DNA of 38,178 nt from an uncultured Pelagibacteraceae bacterium (GTDB lineage: Bacteria > Pseudomonadota > Alphaproteobacteria > Pelagibacterales > Pelagibacteraceae): positions 1-38,178 of the forward strand of contig CACBBX010000005.1 of the NCBI GenBank assembly GCA_902537575.1, given 5' to 3'. Made by a program: the position numbers and the translations under genes. The notes under the pieces were generated by a model that saw nothing but the letters and a program-made list of their open reading frames with translations, was not told the origin of the DNA and did no database searches. Below are positions 17,893-27,340 of the stretch, piece by piece. Each line of letters opens with the position of its first letter. Within the stretch, counting starts at the first letter, position 1.

Positions 17893-18569
17893 TGGATTTT
17901 AATCTAATGGTCAGTAGTTTCCCCAAACTTTTAGGAGCAACCGTTATAACTTTAAAATTATTATCAGCATCATTATTCTTTGGATTAATTGTTGGGCTTT
18001 TATTTGCAATATTAAGATTAAACAAAAATATTTTTATAAATAAATTTGCTTATGGATATTCTTATTTGTTTAGAGGAACTCCTTTATTAGTTCAAATTTT
18101 CATAATTTATTTTGGATTAGGACAAATAGAATATTTAAGGTCAACATTTTTATGGGTTATACTAAAAGAGCCTTATTGGTGTGCAATTATAGCTTTTACT
18201 TTAAATACAGGTGCCTATACATCTGAAATATTAAGATCAGCATTTCAGACAATAAAGCCAGGTATAATTGAAGCTGGCCAAAGCCTAGGGATACCAAATA
18301 AAATTATTTTTTATAAAATACAAATTCCAATTGCTATTAGACAATCTCTTCCAGCTTATGGAAATGAAATTATATTAATGATGAAGGGAACATCTCTAGC
18401 AAGTACTGTAACGTTAATGGACTTAACTGGTGTTGCAAAATATATAATATCAACAACATTTAAGCCAATAGAAGTATTTATTGTTGCTGGTGGAATATAT
18501 TTATTTATGACTTTTATTATCCATAACTTTATTAAATATTTGGAAAAAAAATATAGCTTTTCTCAATGA
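17889..18569 (+). CDS. Amino-acid ABC transporter permease (HisM-type)
   Basis: YLFRGTPLLVQIFIIYFGLGQ, EAGQSLGIPNKIIFYKIQIPIAIRQSLPAYGNEIILMMKGTSLAS; ATGA-type overlap with upstream gene. Confidence 0.93.
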   Translation: MMDFNLMVSSFPKLLGATVITLKLLSASLFFGLIVGLLFAILRLNKNIFINKFAYGYSYLFRGTPLLVQIFIIYFGLGQIEYLRSTFLWVILKEPYWCAIIAFTLNTGAYTSEILRSAFQTIKPGIIEAGQSLGIPNKIIFYKIQIPIAIRQSLPAYGNEIILMMKGTSLASTVTLMDLTGVAKYIISTTFKPIEVFIVAGGIYLFMTFIIHNFIKYLEKKYSFSQ

Positions 18570-19393
18570 CGAAGCTTACCACAGAGCAAATAAATCATTA
18601 TAGAAATAAAGGATACATCTCTTCAGTAAGTGCCTTAACCTCTGGAGAAGCAAAAGAAATTAGAGAAGAAATTGAAAAAATTGAAAAAAATTGGCCAGGA
18701 TCATTGGACGGAATTAATCGTAATTACGTCCATTTAATTTCTCCTATATTAAATAAAGTTTGTTTAAATAAAAATATTCTAGACGCGGTTGAGAGTATTA
18801 TTGGTAAGAATATTCTTATTTGTGGTACTACGCTTTTTATAAAAGAAAAAAACGAAAAAGGATTTGTTAGTTTTCATCAAGACGCAAAATATATAGGTTT
18901 AGAGCCTCATAATTGGGTTACAGTTTGGCTAGCAGTTACTGACTCCAACGAGAAAAATGGTTGTATGAGAATGTTGCCAGGCTCTCACAAAGATAATTTA
19001 AAATATCATGAACAAAAATTTGATAAAAATAACTTATTAACACGTGGTCAAACAATTCAAAATATTTCTCTGGATGAAACAGATCCTGTAATCCTTAAAG
19101 CAGGAGAAATATCATTACACCACCCTTTGGTTATTCATGGGTCAGGGCTTAATTGCAGCAAAGATAGAAGAATTGGCTTTGTTATTCAAAGTTATATAGG
19201 AACCAATGTTAGTCAGGTTATAGGAAAAATGTATGTTCAAAAAGCAAGAGGTGAAGATAAGCATAATTATCATGAATATTCCGAAATACCTTTAACACTT
19301 ATGGGTAAAAATGAAATTATTTCTCAGAACAAAGCAAATAAAGAATTATCAAAAATTTTTTATAATGGCTCAAACAAAATAGGTAAATTTTAA
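18566..19393 (+). CDS. PhyH/phytanoyl-CoA dioxygenase-family Fe(II)/2-oxoglutarate oxygenase
   Basis: GFVSFHQDAKYIGL (HxD), MRMLPGSHKDN, HHPLVIHGSGLNCSKDRRIGFVIQ (distal His/Arg); ATGA overlap with the permease gene. Confidence 0.88.
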   Translation: MTKLTTEQINHYRNKGYISSVSALTSGEAKEIREEIEKIEKNWPGSLDGINRNYVHLISPILNKVCLNKNILDAVESIIGKNILICGTTLFIKEKNEKGFVSFHQDAKYIGLEPHNWVTVWLAVTDSNEKNGCMRMLPGSHKDNLKYHEQKFDKNNLLTRGQTIQNISLDETDPVILKAGEISLHHPLVIHGSGLNCSKDRRIGFVIQSYIGTNVSQVIGKMYVQKARGEDKHNYHEYSEIPLTLMGKNEIISQNKANKELSKIFYNGSNKIGKF

Positions 19394-19402
19394 TTAAAAA
19401 GA

Positions 19403-19792
19403 TTAATAATTAGTATATTCCTTAATTTCTTTAATTTTTGAACCAGTAAGGTTATTAATTTCTAATTTAATTTTAGCTCTTTCGTCGTTTAAAAAATGAA
19501 CATCCCTTGAAAGTTTAATGAATTTTTCTGTAAAATCTTTATCTTTTTCACATTGTCTTTTATTATCCTCTATTATCCATAATTTTGCATTAATTTGTTT
19601 TAAAGCCTCAAAAAGTTTATTTACCTTTTGATCAGATCTTACATTTTTATTTAATTGATCTTTAAGAATTGAATGTTCTTCATCAATAAATTTTAATTTT
19701 TTGGCATCTTTGATTTTTTCTTGTTTAATTTCGAGGATAGAAATTTTGTCTAATAACTCACCAATAGATACTTCAACTAGAATTTTATTCAT
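19403..19792 (-). CDS. Conserved hypothetical coiled-coil-rich protein (possibly DUF6165 family)
   Basis: MNKILVEVSIGELLDKISILEIKQEKIKD...; adjacent and divergent to a GT9 gene. Family assignment from memory, not searched. Confidence 0.6.
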   Translation of the reverse strand: MNKILVEVSIGELLDKISILEIKQEKIKDAKKLKFIDEEHSILKDQLNKNVRSDQKVNKLFEALKQINAKLWIIEDNKRQCEKDKDFTEKFIKLSRDVHFLNDERAKIKLEINNLTGSKIKEIKEYTNY

Positions 19793-19824
19793 AAAAAAAT
19801 ATACTATGTTAAGTTGTTGTAAAT

Positions 19825-20772
19825 ATGTCCAATATTTTAATCATTAAACATGGTTCTTTAGGTGATATAGTGCAAGCATGTGGAGCAATTCAAGATATTT
19901 TTGAAAATCACAGAGGTGATGAATTATATTTATTAACAACAAAACCATTTTTTGATTTATTCAAAAAAAACCCCTATGTTTCAAACGTAATTTTAGATAA
20001 GCGATTATCAAGATTTAATCTCATCTATTTATATTCATTGATGAAAAATATTAAGAAATTTAAATTTACTAAAGTTTATGATCTTCAAAACTCTAGCAGA
20101 ACGTCATTCTATAAAAAAATATTATTTCCAAAAGCTACAAAAGAAGTCTGGTCATCTACAGAAACCACATTACCAGAAGGTACTACAAAGCAAGATTTTG
20201 ATAAAGGCTCGGTATTATCTAGATTTGATCATCAATTAAAAAGTTCTGGAATTAATACTAATCATACTTTAAGCCCTAATTTTTTATGGAGTGCATCAGA
20301 AATTTCTCAAATAAAAAATTATTATCAACTTGAAAAATATATTATCCTTTTTCCTTTTTGCTCACCACATTTAACATTAAAGAAGTGGCCATATTATAAT
20401 AATTTAATTTCTATGATTAATGAAAAGGCAAAAGACAAATTTAAAGTAGTAGTAGCACCTGGACCAGATGAAATTAAAGAAGCATCAAGTATAAATGCAC
20501 TGTGTGTTTTAGATAAAGGTAAAGCTTTAGATATTTCACAGTTATCAGCATTGATAAAAGATAGCTCTTTTGTTGTTGCAAATGACACTGGTCCTGCTCA
20601 TATGACAGCTCATTTAGGATCAAAAGGAATTGCTTTATTTGGTGCACACACAACAGCACATAAAGTAAGTATAGAGAGGGAAAATTTTAAAGCTATTCAA
20701 GTAAGTGATTTATCAAAATTATCTGCTGAAAAAGTATTTGAAAGATTAAGTAGATCTCTTAATGAAAATTAA
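19825..20772 (+). CDS. Glycosyltransferase family 9 (heptosyltransferase-like)
   Basis: ILIIKHGSLGDIVQACGAIQDI, ILFPFCSPHLTLKKWPY, FVVANDTGPAHMTAHLGSKGIALFGAHT. Confidence 0.9.
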   Translation: MSNILIIKHGSLGDIVQACGAIQDIFENHRGDELYLLTTKPFFDLFKKNPYVSNVILDKRLSRFNLIYLYSLMKNIKKFKFTKVYDLQNSSRTSFYKKILFPKATKEVWSSTETTLPEGTTKQDFDKGSVLSRFDHQLKSSGINTNHTLSPNFLWSASEISQIKNYYQLEKYIILFPFCSPHLTLKKWPYYNNLISMINEKAKDKFKVVVAPGPDEIKEASSINALCVLDKGKALDISQLSALIKDSSFVVANDTGPAHMTAHLGSKGIALFGAHTTAHKVSIERENFKAIQVSDLSKLSAEKVFERLSRSLNEN

Positions 20773-20781
20773 GTTAAAATA

Positions 20782-21861
20782 TTATAATAAACTTTTTTTT
20801 ACAAAAACATTTCCAGACATTATTAGTCTTGCATTTCTTGTGGTAGTAACTTTTATGTCTTCGATCATCTCATTTTTATAGTTAACCTCATAATCAATTT
20901 TTAATAAACCAGAAGGGTGTTCAAGTGTAAAAGGTCCACTTTCGGAAAAGTTATTATAAAATTCTGAACAGACAGTATTTTTTGATTTGCACGCAGCTAA
21001 TAAAGCCATTGATCCTGTCACCGCGTAAGCTGGATGACAATTCCATGGCATAAAATATCTTGAGCTTATGTCTGCCAAATTAGAGTTGTTTACAATTGCA
21101 GTTTTAGGGATCACAGAATTTGTTACATCACCTAAGCCAACTTCTTTAGCAATCTTTATTCTTATAGAATCCATTTTATTTATAAGATTTTTATCAACAT
21201 CTAATTTCTCAAATGTTTCATTGTCCTTTAATCCTAATTCATAACTTTTAAAAATAACCATAGGAACTGCACAATCGATAAGAGTGAAATTAATTCCATC
21301 AATTTGATCCAGTGAATTACCAGTTGGAAATAATTTTTTTGTTTGTGAGCCAATAATATTTAAAAATTTTAATTTTATAGGTGAGCCAGGTGTTGGAACT
21401 CCATCTATAAAGCAATCACCTTCATACTGTACTATTTTATTAGGTGTTTTAACTATTTGCTCTATTTTCATACCAGTATTTTTATCTCTCACTATGACTG
21501 AGGTTTCTCCATCTTTTGCATTAACTAAACCTTTCTCAATTGCAAAAGGCCCAACCCCAACTAAAATATTTCCACATGAAGGTTTAGTATCTACAATTGG
21601 CTCATCAATTTTTACTTGGGCAAAATAATAATCAACATCAATTCCATCCTCTTTCGACTTATCAATAATAGCTACTTTACTTTTGACTGGTTCAGCGCCA
21701 CCTAATCCATCAATTTGCCTAATATCAGGTGAGCCCATAACTGCTAGCAGAATTTTATCTCTTTTTGATGTATCCTCTGGTAAATCTTTTTTTAAAAAAT
21801 ACGGCCCTCTTGAAGTACCACCTCTCATAAACATACAAGGTATTTTAATTTGATCACTCAT
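20782..21861 (-). CDS. PrpF-family isomerase (4-oxalomesaconate tautomerase/2-methylaconitate isomerase-like)
   Basis: IPCMFMRGGTSRGPYFLKKDLP, DGLGGAEPVKSKVAII, KPSCGNILVGVGPFAIEKGLV, GTPGSPI-like TPGSPIKLKFL. Confidence 0.88.
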   Translation of the reverse strand: MSDQIKIPCMFMRGGTSRGPYFLKKDLPEDTSKRDKILLAVMGSPDIRQIDGLGGAEPVKSKVAIIDKSKEDGIDVDYYFAQVKIDEPIVDTKPSCGNILVGVGPFAIEKGLVNAKDGETSVIVRDKNTGMKIEQIVKTPNKIVQYEGDCFIDGVPTPGSPIKLKFLNIIGSQTKKLFPTGNSLDQIDGINFTLIDCAVPMVIFKSYELGLKDNETFEKLDVDKNLINKMDSIRIKIAKEVGLGDVTNSVIPKTAIVNNSNLADISSRYFMPWNCHPAYAVTGSMALLAACKSKNTVCSEFYNNFSESGPFTLEHPSGLLKIDYEVNYKNEMIEDIKVTTTRNARLIMSGNVFVKKSLL

Positions 21862-22016
21862 TATAAAATTTTTTAATACAAAAAATGTTTAAAGTACATC
21901 AAATATATAGGGTGCTGCTAATTTGTTGGAATATTTAATGCCAAAAATTACTATTGAAAGTTACGAAAAATACATCTAATTTTTTCTAAATTTAAATTAA
22001 TAACAGGGGATAATAA

Positions 22017-23078
22017 ATGTTAAAAAAAATACTAGCAGTTTTAGCTGCCTCATTGTTTTCAGTTACTGCTGCATTAGCAGTAGATTATTCTGGAAAGACT
22101 GTAACTATGTGGATACCATTTAAAGCAGGTGGTGGTTCTGATACATGGGCTAGAGCAATCGGACCTGCTTTTAGTGCAAACCTACCAGGCAATCCTACAG
22201 TCGTTGTAAAAAACGTAACTGATGGAAAAGCTATCGGTGCATCAAATAAATATTTTGCCGAACATGGAAAAGATAAAGATGGTATGGTTGTATTCGGAAC
22301 GTCTGGATCAGTTCAAATGCCATTTATCTTTAAAGATGAAAGAGTAAGATACAACTATAAAAATATGGTTCCAATTTTTGCAAGTGGTACAGGCGGAGTT
22401 GTTTATGTTAGAAAAGAAATGGGAGTAACTGATATAATAAAAGACTTCGATAAGTTTAAAAGTTCTAAACTTGTTTATGGGTCTCAAGGGAAAACTTCTT
22501 TAGACGCTGTTCCAATTTTAGCGTTCGATATGATGGGTGTAGACGTAAATGTTGTCTATGGCATGAAAGGAAGAAAAGCAGGAAGAGCAGCAATCTTACG
22601 AGGTGAAACAACAGTTGATTATCAAACCACAGCATCATATTTAAAACATGTAAGACCTTTAGTAGAAAAAGGAGAAATGGTTCCTATAATGACTTGGGGA
22701 GCACCAATTGGTGGTAAAGTTGAGAGAGATCCTAACTTTCCAGATCTTCCAGCATTTCCAGAAGTTTATGAAGCGGTAACAGGAAATAAATTTAAGGGAA
22801 CAGAAGCTAAATCTTGGACAGCATTATTTTATGCTGGTTTTGCAACACAAAAATATGTGATGCTTCCTAAATCAGCTAAAAAAGATGTTGTTAAAGCTTG
22901 GCAGAATGCAGCTGCAGCAATAGTAAATGATCCAGCGGCAATGAAAGTTTTAAATAAAAAACTAGGTAAGTATGATCAAGTTACTGGTTCTAAAGCTTTA
23001 AAATCTGCACTAAAAAAAGCTACTTCTATAGACAGTAAGTCTGAAAAATTCTTACAATCTTGGAAAGATACCAAGTAA
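22017..23078 (+). CDS. tctC: Tripartite tricarboxylate transporter substrate-binding protein (TctC-like)
   Basis: Signal peptide; KTVTMWIPFKAGGGSDTWARAIGPAF; upstream of the TctA gene. Confidence 0.85.
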   Translation: MLKKILAVLAASLFSVTAALAVDYSGKTVTMWIPFKAGGGSDTWARAIGPAFSANLPGNPTVVVKNVTDGKAIGASNKYFAEHGKDKDGMVVFGTSGSVQMPFIFKDERVRYNYKNMVPIFASGTGGVVYVRKEMGVTDIIKDFDKFKSSKLVYGSQGKTSLDAVPILAFDMMGVDVNVVYGMKGRKAGRAAILRGETTVDYQTTASYLKHVRPLVEKGEMVPIMTWGAPIGGKVERDPNFPDLPAFPEVYEAVTGNKFKGTEAKSWTALFYAGFATQKYVMLPKSAKKDVVKAWQNAAAAIVNDPAAMKVLNKKLGKYDQVTGSKALKSALKKATSIDSKSEKFLQSWKDTK

Positions 23079-23097
23079 AAGCTTAATACAATTATCT

Positions 23098-23128
23098 AAA
23101 AAAAGGGGGCCATGCCCCCTTTTTTTTT
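23098..23128 (+). terminator. Rho-independent terminator/attenuator between tctC and tctA
   Basis: AAAAAAA-GGGGGC-CAT-GCCCCC-TTTTTTTTT: perfect GC stem, 3-nt loop, long U-tract. Confidence 0.9.
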
Positions 23129-23144
23129 ATATGATATAAACATT

Positions 23145-25151
23145 ATGTTTGAAGCATTATTTGCTGCACTTGCTACTATTGTTTCAGGTCCGTCATTATT
23201 TTTTCTGATTCTCGGTGTTTTAATTGGTTTAGTAGTTGGAGTAATTCCAGGATTTGGTGGAACCGTAGGGTTGTCTTTGTTGCTTCCATTTGTCTTTGGA
23301 ATGGAACCAGTTTCTGGAATAGCGATGATGATGGGATTATTATCGGTTGTAGCAACCTCCGATACTTTTCCAGCAGTTTTAATAGGAGTTCCAGGTTCAG
23401 TTTCTGCACAAGCAACTGTAATGGATGGCTTTCCTTTGGCTAAAAAGGGACAAGCAGCAAGAGCGTTGTCAGCTGCTTTTTTTTCATCTTTGTTTGGTGG
23501 GCTTTTTGGAGCAGTTCTACTCACCATGGTTATACAAATTGCAAAACCAATTATTTTAGCTTTTGGAACTGGTGAGATGTTAATGTTGGCAATTTTTGGA
23601 ATTTCAGTTGTTGGAACATTAACTGGATCAAGTATTTTCAAAGGATTAGTTGCAGCATGTCTTGGAATGATAATTGGTTGTATAGGTATTTCACCAGCAA
23701 GTTCAGAGTATAGATTAGATTTTAGTACCATATTAGAGGTTCAAAACCCTGTTGTAATGTATTTAGGAGGAGGTATCCATTTGATGGTGGTTGCAATTTC
23801 TATCTTTGCGTTCCCTGAAATTGTAGAACTTTTGAGATCAAATAAAGCTGTATCTGAAAAGGCAGAGTTAGAAAAATCTGGATGGTTTAAAGGTTTAAGA
23901 GATTTTTTAAGTAACAAGTTTTTAGTACTAAGGTGTTCTTTTATTGGAAGTCTTATTGGTTTGATACCTGGTATTGGAGGATCTTGTATAGACTGGATAA
24001 GTTATAGTCATGCAAAAACAACTGTAAAAAATAATGAAAATTTTGGTAAAGGTGACATCAGAGGTGTTATTGGACCTGAGTCTAGTTCTAATTCCAAAGA
24101 AGGTGGAGCACTTATACCCACATTATTATTTGGAATTCCTGGATCTGGTGGAACTGCAATTTTAATGGGTGGACTAATATTACTAGGTGTTGATCCAGGT
24201 ATAACAATGGTGGATACTCAATTAGATTTAATTTATACAATAATTTGGTCATTAGCAGTTGCGAATATATTTGGTGCAATAATTTGTGTAGCTATGGCTA
24301 AACCAATTTCACAGTTAACAACTATAAATTTCACAATTCTTGCACCATTTTTAATTTCATTAATATTATTTGCAATTTTTAATTCAACAAGATCATGGGG
24401 TGATTTGATATTTGCAACTTTTATTGGAGTAATTGCTGTTTATATGAAACGATTTGATTACTCTAGAGTTGCTTTAATGATTGGTTTTGTCTTAAGCGAT
24501 AGTATTGAAACATACTTATATCAGACAATGCAATTTTATACCTTTTCTGAGCTTTTTATTAGACCAATTTTTTTAGTTTTAATTTTGATTTCTGCGTTTT
24601 CAATTTATTCAGGAATTAAAATAATTAATAAAAAAGATAAAATAGCCAATACTAAATCAGACTTACTAAATGCTAAATCTAGGCCGCAATGGATTTTTTT
24701 AATTTTGTTGTCAGTAATATCTCTTTATACAATATTTGTAACAGATCATTTACAATATTTAGGTAAAATATTTCCAATTAGTGTTGGACTATTTATGTTT
24801 TTATTTTGTATCATTATAGGAATTCAAATGTTTATAAGTAAATCTGGCTCAAAGGTATTCCACGATGTAGAAAATTTACTTTTGGAAAATACAGAAATTA
24901 GAAGTCAGTGGCTAACTATTTTCTGGTTTATCTCTCCATTATTTTTATCAGTATTTATAGGATTTTATATATCTATTGGTTTATTTGTTTTTATATTTTT
25001 ATCTAAAATTGCAAGAGTAAGTTTTAGATTTAGTTTAATTAGTTCAATTGGTGTATGGATCGCTCTTGCAGCAATTTCTCATTTTATGATAATGGATTTT
25101 CCTCCAGGAATTTTACAGAGTTATATTGAATTACCTTGGCCGATAAATTAA
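23145..25151 (+). CDS. tctA: Tripartite tricarboxylate transporter TctA fused to a TctB-like C-terminal domain
   Basis: VLIGLVVGVIPGFGGTVGLSLLLPFVFGMEP, IGVPGSVSAQATVMDGFPLAKKGQAARAL, LIPGIGGSCIDWISYSHA; C-terminal ~150 aa is a separate four-TM TctB-like segment. Start reassigned from 23112, which lies in the terminator loop, to MFEALFAAL. Confidence 0.9.
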   Translation: MFEALFAALATIVSGPSLFFLILGVLIGLVVGVIPGFGGTVGLSLLLPFVFGMEPVSGIAMMMGLLSVVATSDTFPAVLIGVPGSVSAQATVMDGFPLAKKGQAARALSAAFFSSLFGGLFGAVLLTMVIQIAKPIILAFGTGEMLMLAIFGISVVGTLTGSSIFKGLVAACLGMIIGCIGISPASSEYRLDFSTILEVQNPVVMYLGGGIHLMVVAISIFAFPEIVELLRSNKAVSEKAELEKSGWFKGLRDFLSNKFLVLRCSFIGSLIGLIPGIGGSCIDWISYSHAKTTVKNNENFGKGDIRGVIGPESSSNSKEGGALIPTLLFGIPGSGGTAILMGGLILLGVDPGITMVDTQLDLIYTIIWSLAVANIFGAIICVAMAKPISQLTTINFTILAPFLISLILFAIFNSTRSWGDLIFATFIGVIAVYMKRFDYSRVALMIGFVLSDSIETYLYQTMQFYTFSELFIRPIFLVLILISAFSIYSGIKIINKKDKIANTKSDLLNAKSRPQWIFLILLSVISLYTIFVTDHLQYLGKIFPISVGLFMFLFCIIIGIQMFISKSGSKVFHDVENLLLENTEIRSQWLTIFWFISPLFLSVFIGFYISIGLFVFIFLSKIARVSFRFSLISSIGVWIALAAISHFMIMDFPPGILQSYIELPWPIN

Positions 25152-26230
25152 TTTAGTGTCTTTTTATATTCTTCTATAATCTTTGACCATTGAAATTTGT
25201 TCACAAATTCTTTGGCATTCTTACCATACTCTAAATATTTCTTATTTTGTAAAATTGCATTTGTAGATGAATAAATATCATCTAAATTATTCCCATCACA
25301 AATTAAACCAGTTCTTTGATGATCAATTGCATCTGCTGCCCCTCCATCTTTACCTCCTATAGAAGGTATTCCATATTGAGCTGCCTCAACATATGCAATT
25401 CCAAATCCTTCAACAGATGTTTTGTGTATTACTGAGGGCATTATAAATACATTAGATTTTGCAACTAGGGCATTTTTCAGGTCATTACTTATATCTTTAA
25501 AGAACATTACTTGTCCTTCTAAATTTAATTCTTTTACTAGGTTTTTAATATTTTCTTCTTCTTCGCCGTAACCTACGCAAATATAAACTATATCAGGGTA
25601 AATTTGTTTCAAATTTCTTAAAGTCATAATTATTTTTTCATGGTTTTTTCTTTTATCAAACCTTGAAACAGTAATTAATCTTGGTGTTTTTACTTTTAAC
25701 AAACTCTCAACTTTATCCAGAGTTTTTTTATCTAATTCTTTTTCTGGATCTACTCCAGGATTAATTACAATTATTTTATTTTCATTGATACCACAGTTAA
25801 TTGCTAAATTTTTTGTAAATTGTGAATTTGCAATTACTCTCTCAACATTATTTAAAATATTTAAAACTCTTTTATTTAAATTTGAACCTTTTGGATGATT
25901 AATTTCTTTACTATGAATTAAGCAATATTTTTTTTTAGGTGATTTAATTAGTTCCAAACTTTTCCAGTGATCAGCAATTATTCCATCTATCTTGTTATCT
26001 TTAATAAATTCATTTATTAACTGAGCTTTTCTGTATTTTCTTAAAAGTTTGATTCCTCCAACTCTTTCGATTGAAAAAGACGCTTGTTCATCAAATTCTT
26101 TATGACCCTCGATATAATCTGCAAAAACTTTGATCATAAAGTTTTTCGATAATTCTCTTGAAAGACCCCACATTAAACTTTGCATTCCACCAAGCTCTGG
26201 TGGGAAAGATCTAGTAACAACTAAATACAT
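25148..26230 (-). CDS. Glycosyltransferase family 4
   Basis: RSFPPELGGMQSLMWGLSREL, LITVSRFDKRKNHEKIIMTLRNL, FIMPSVIHKTSVEGFGIAYVEAAQYGIPSIGGKDGGAADAI. Confidence 0.92.
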   Translation of the reverse strand: MYLVVTRSFPPELGGMQSLMWGLSRELSKNFMIKVFADYIEGHKEFDEQASFSIERVGGIKLLRKYRKAQLINEFIKDNKIDGIIADHWKSLELIKSPKKKYCLIHSKEINHPKGSNLNKRVLNILNNVERVIANSQFTKNLAINCGINENKIIVINPGVDPEKELDKKTLDKVESLLKVKTPRLITVSRFDKRKNHEKIIMTLRNLKQIYPDIVYICVGYGEEEENIKNLVKELNLEGQVMFFKDISNDLKNALVAKSNVFIMPSVIHKTSVEGFGIAYVEAAQYGIPSIGGKDGGAADAIDHQRTGLICDGNNLDDIYSSTNAILQNKKYLEYGKNAKEFVNKFQWSKIIEEYKKTLN

Positions 26231-26784
26231 TAATCATATTTCCATTTAATGCCACAGCCAGCACTTGGAATTTGTTCTTTTGGACCTTTGCCTGTTTCAG
26301 CTATTTGTTTCATTGCTTGGAATAGATCACTTTCCACACTTCTAACTGGAATAAGTTTTTTTAATTCTCTAATTCGACCTCTGTATTGAAGTTCTAAATC
26401 TTTATTATATCCAAAAAAATCAGGCGTACAGACAGCGTTATAAGATTTAGCAACTTCTTGTGTTTCATCAGTTAAATACGGAAAATTAAAATTGTTTTCA
26501 TATGCAAATTTAATCATGTTTTCGAATGAATCTTCTGGATAATTAACTGCATCGTTTGAACAGATCGCAATAGAATTTATCCCAAACTTTTTTAGGTTGT
26601 TACAATCTTCAACTATATCTTTTGTAACTGCCTTAACATACGGACAGTGATTACAAATAAACATTATCAAAGTTCCATTTTCACCTTTAAAATCATTAAG
26701 TTTTAAAATTGTTTGATCAGTCGATTTTAGTTCAAATGGAATGGCTTTTTTACCAAAATCACATATTGGAGTTTGTATTGGCAT
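26230..26784 (-). CDS. Thioredoxin-fold/AhpC-TSA-like protein
   Basis: DFKGENGTLIMFICNHCPYVKAVTKDI (CxxC-like NHCPY), AVCTPDFFGYNKDLELQYRGRI. Confidence 0.85.
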   Translation of the reverse strand: MPIQTPICDFGKKAIPFELKSTDQTILKLNDFKGENGTLIMFICNHCPYVKAVTKDIVEDCNNLKKFGINSIAICSNDAVNYPEDSFENMIKFAYENNFNFPYLTDETQEVAKSYNAVCTPDFFGYNKDLELQYRGRIRELKKLIPVRSVESDLFQAMKQIAETGKGPKEQIPSAGCGIKWKYD

Positions 26785-26804
26785 AATGTAGTAATGTATA
26801 AATT

Positions 26805-27317
26805 ATGTTTTATGATTTGAAAGATAAAAAACCAAAAAACTCTGGCGAAAATTGGGTAGCACCTAATGCAACTGTAATAGGGGACGTTACTTTAGAGCAA
26901 AATACAAGTATTTGGTTTAATGCAACTTTAAGAGGTGATATTGAAAATATTCACATTGGAGAAGGATCAAATGTTCAAGATGGAAGTGTTTTGCATACAG
27001 ATCCCGGCTATCCATTAAAAATTGGAAAAAATGTAACGGTTGGTCATATGGTTATGCTTCATGGATGTACGATAGGGGACAATAGTTTAATTGGAATTGG
27101 AGCAGTGATTTTAAATAATGCTAAGATAGGAAAAAATTGTATCATTGGAGCAAAAACTCTTATTACTGAAAATAAGGAAATACCTGATAATTCCCTTGTG
27201 ATTGGTTCACCTGGAAAGGTTGTACGAGAAGTAACTGAGGATGAAAAGAAAGCAGTTTTTGATAATACAAAACATTACCAAAATAACTGGAAAAAATATT
27301 CTAAATCAATTTTTTAA
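26805..27317 (+). CDS. Gamma-carbonic anhydrase/left-handed beta-helix hexapeptide protein
   Basis: [81 protein letters not shown]. Confidence 0.93.
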   Translation: MFYDLKDKKPKNSGENWVAPNATVIGDVTLEQNTSIWFNATLRGDIENIHIGEGSNVQDGSVLHTDPGYPLKIGKNVTVGHMVMLHGCTIGDNSLIGIGAVILNNAKIGKNCIIGAKTLITENKEIPDNSLVIGSPGKVVREVTEDEKKAVFDNTKHYQNNWKKYSKSIF

Positions 27318-27340
27318 TTTCTTCATAAACAGATAGACAA

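Noticed and set aside
20394-20659. Two antisense ORFs (20394-20588, 20474-20659) within GT9
   Set aside because: Overlap each other and a solid CDS; no domain content.
23096-23731. 211-aa antisense ORF opposite tctA
   Set aside because: Pro/Ile/Asn-rich low-complexity translation opposite the repetitive Gly/hydrophobic codons of TctA; includes the terminator; no domain seen.
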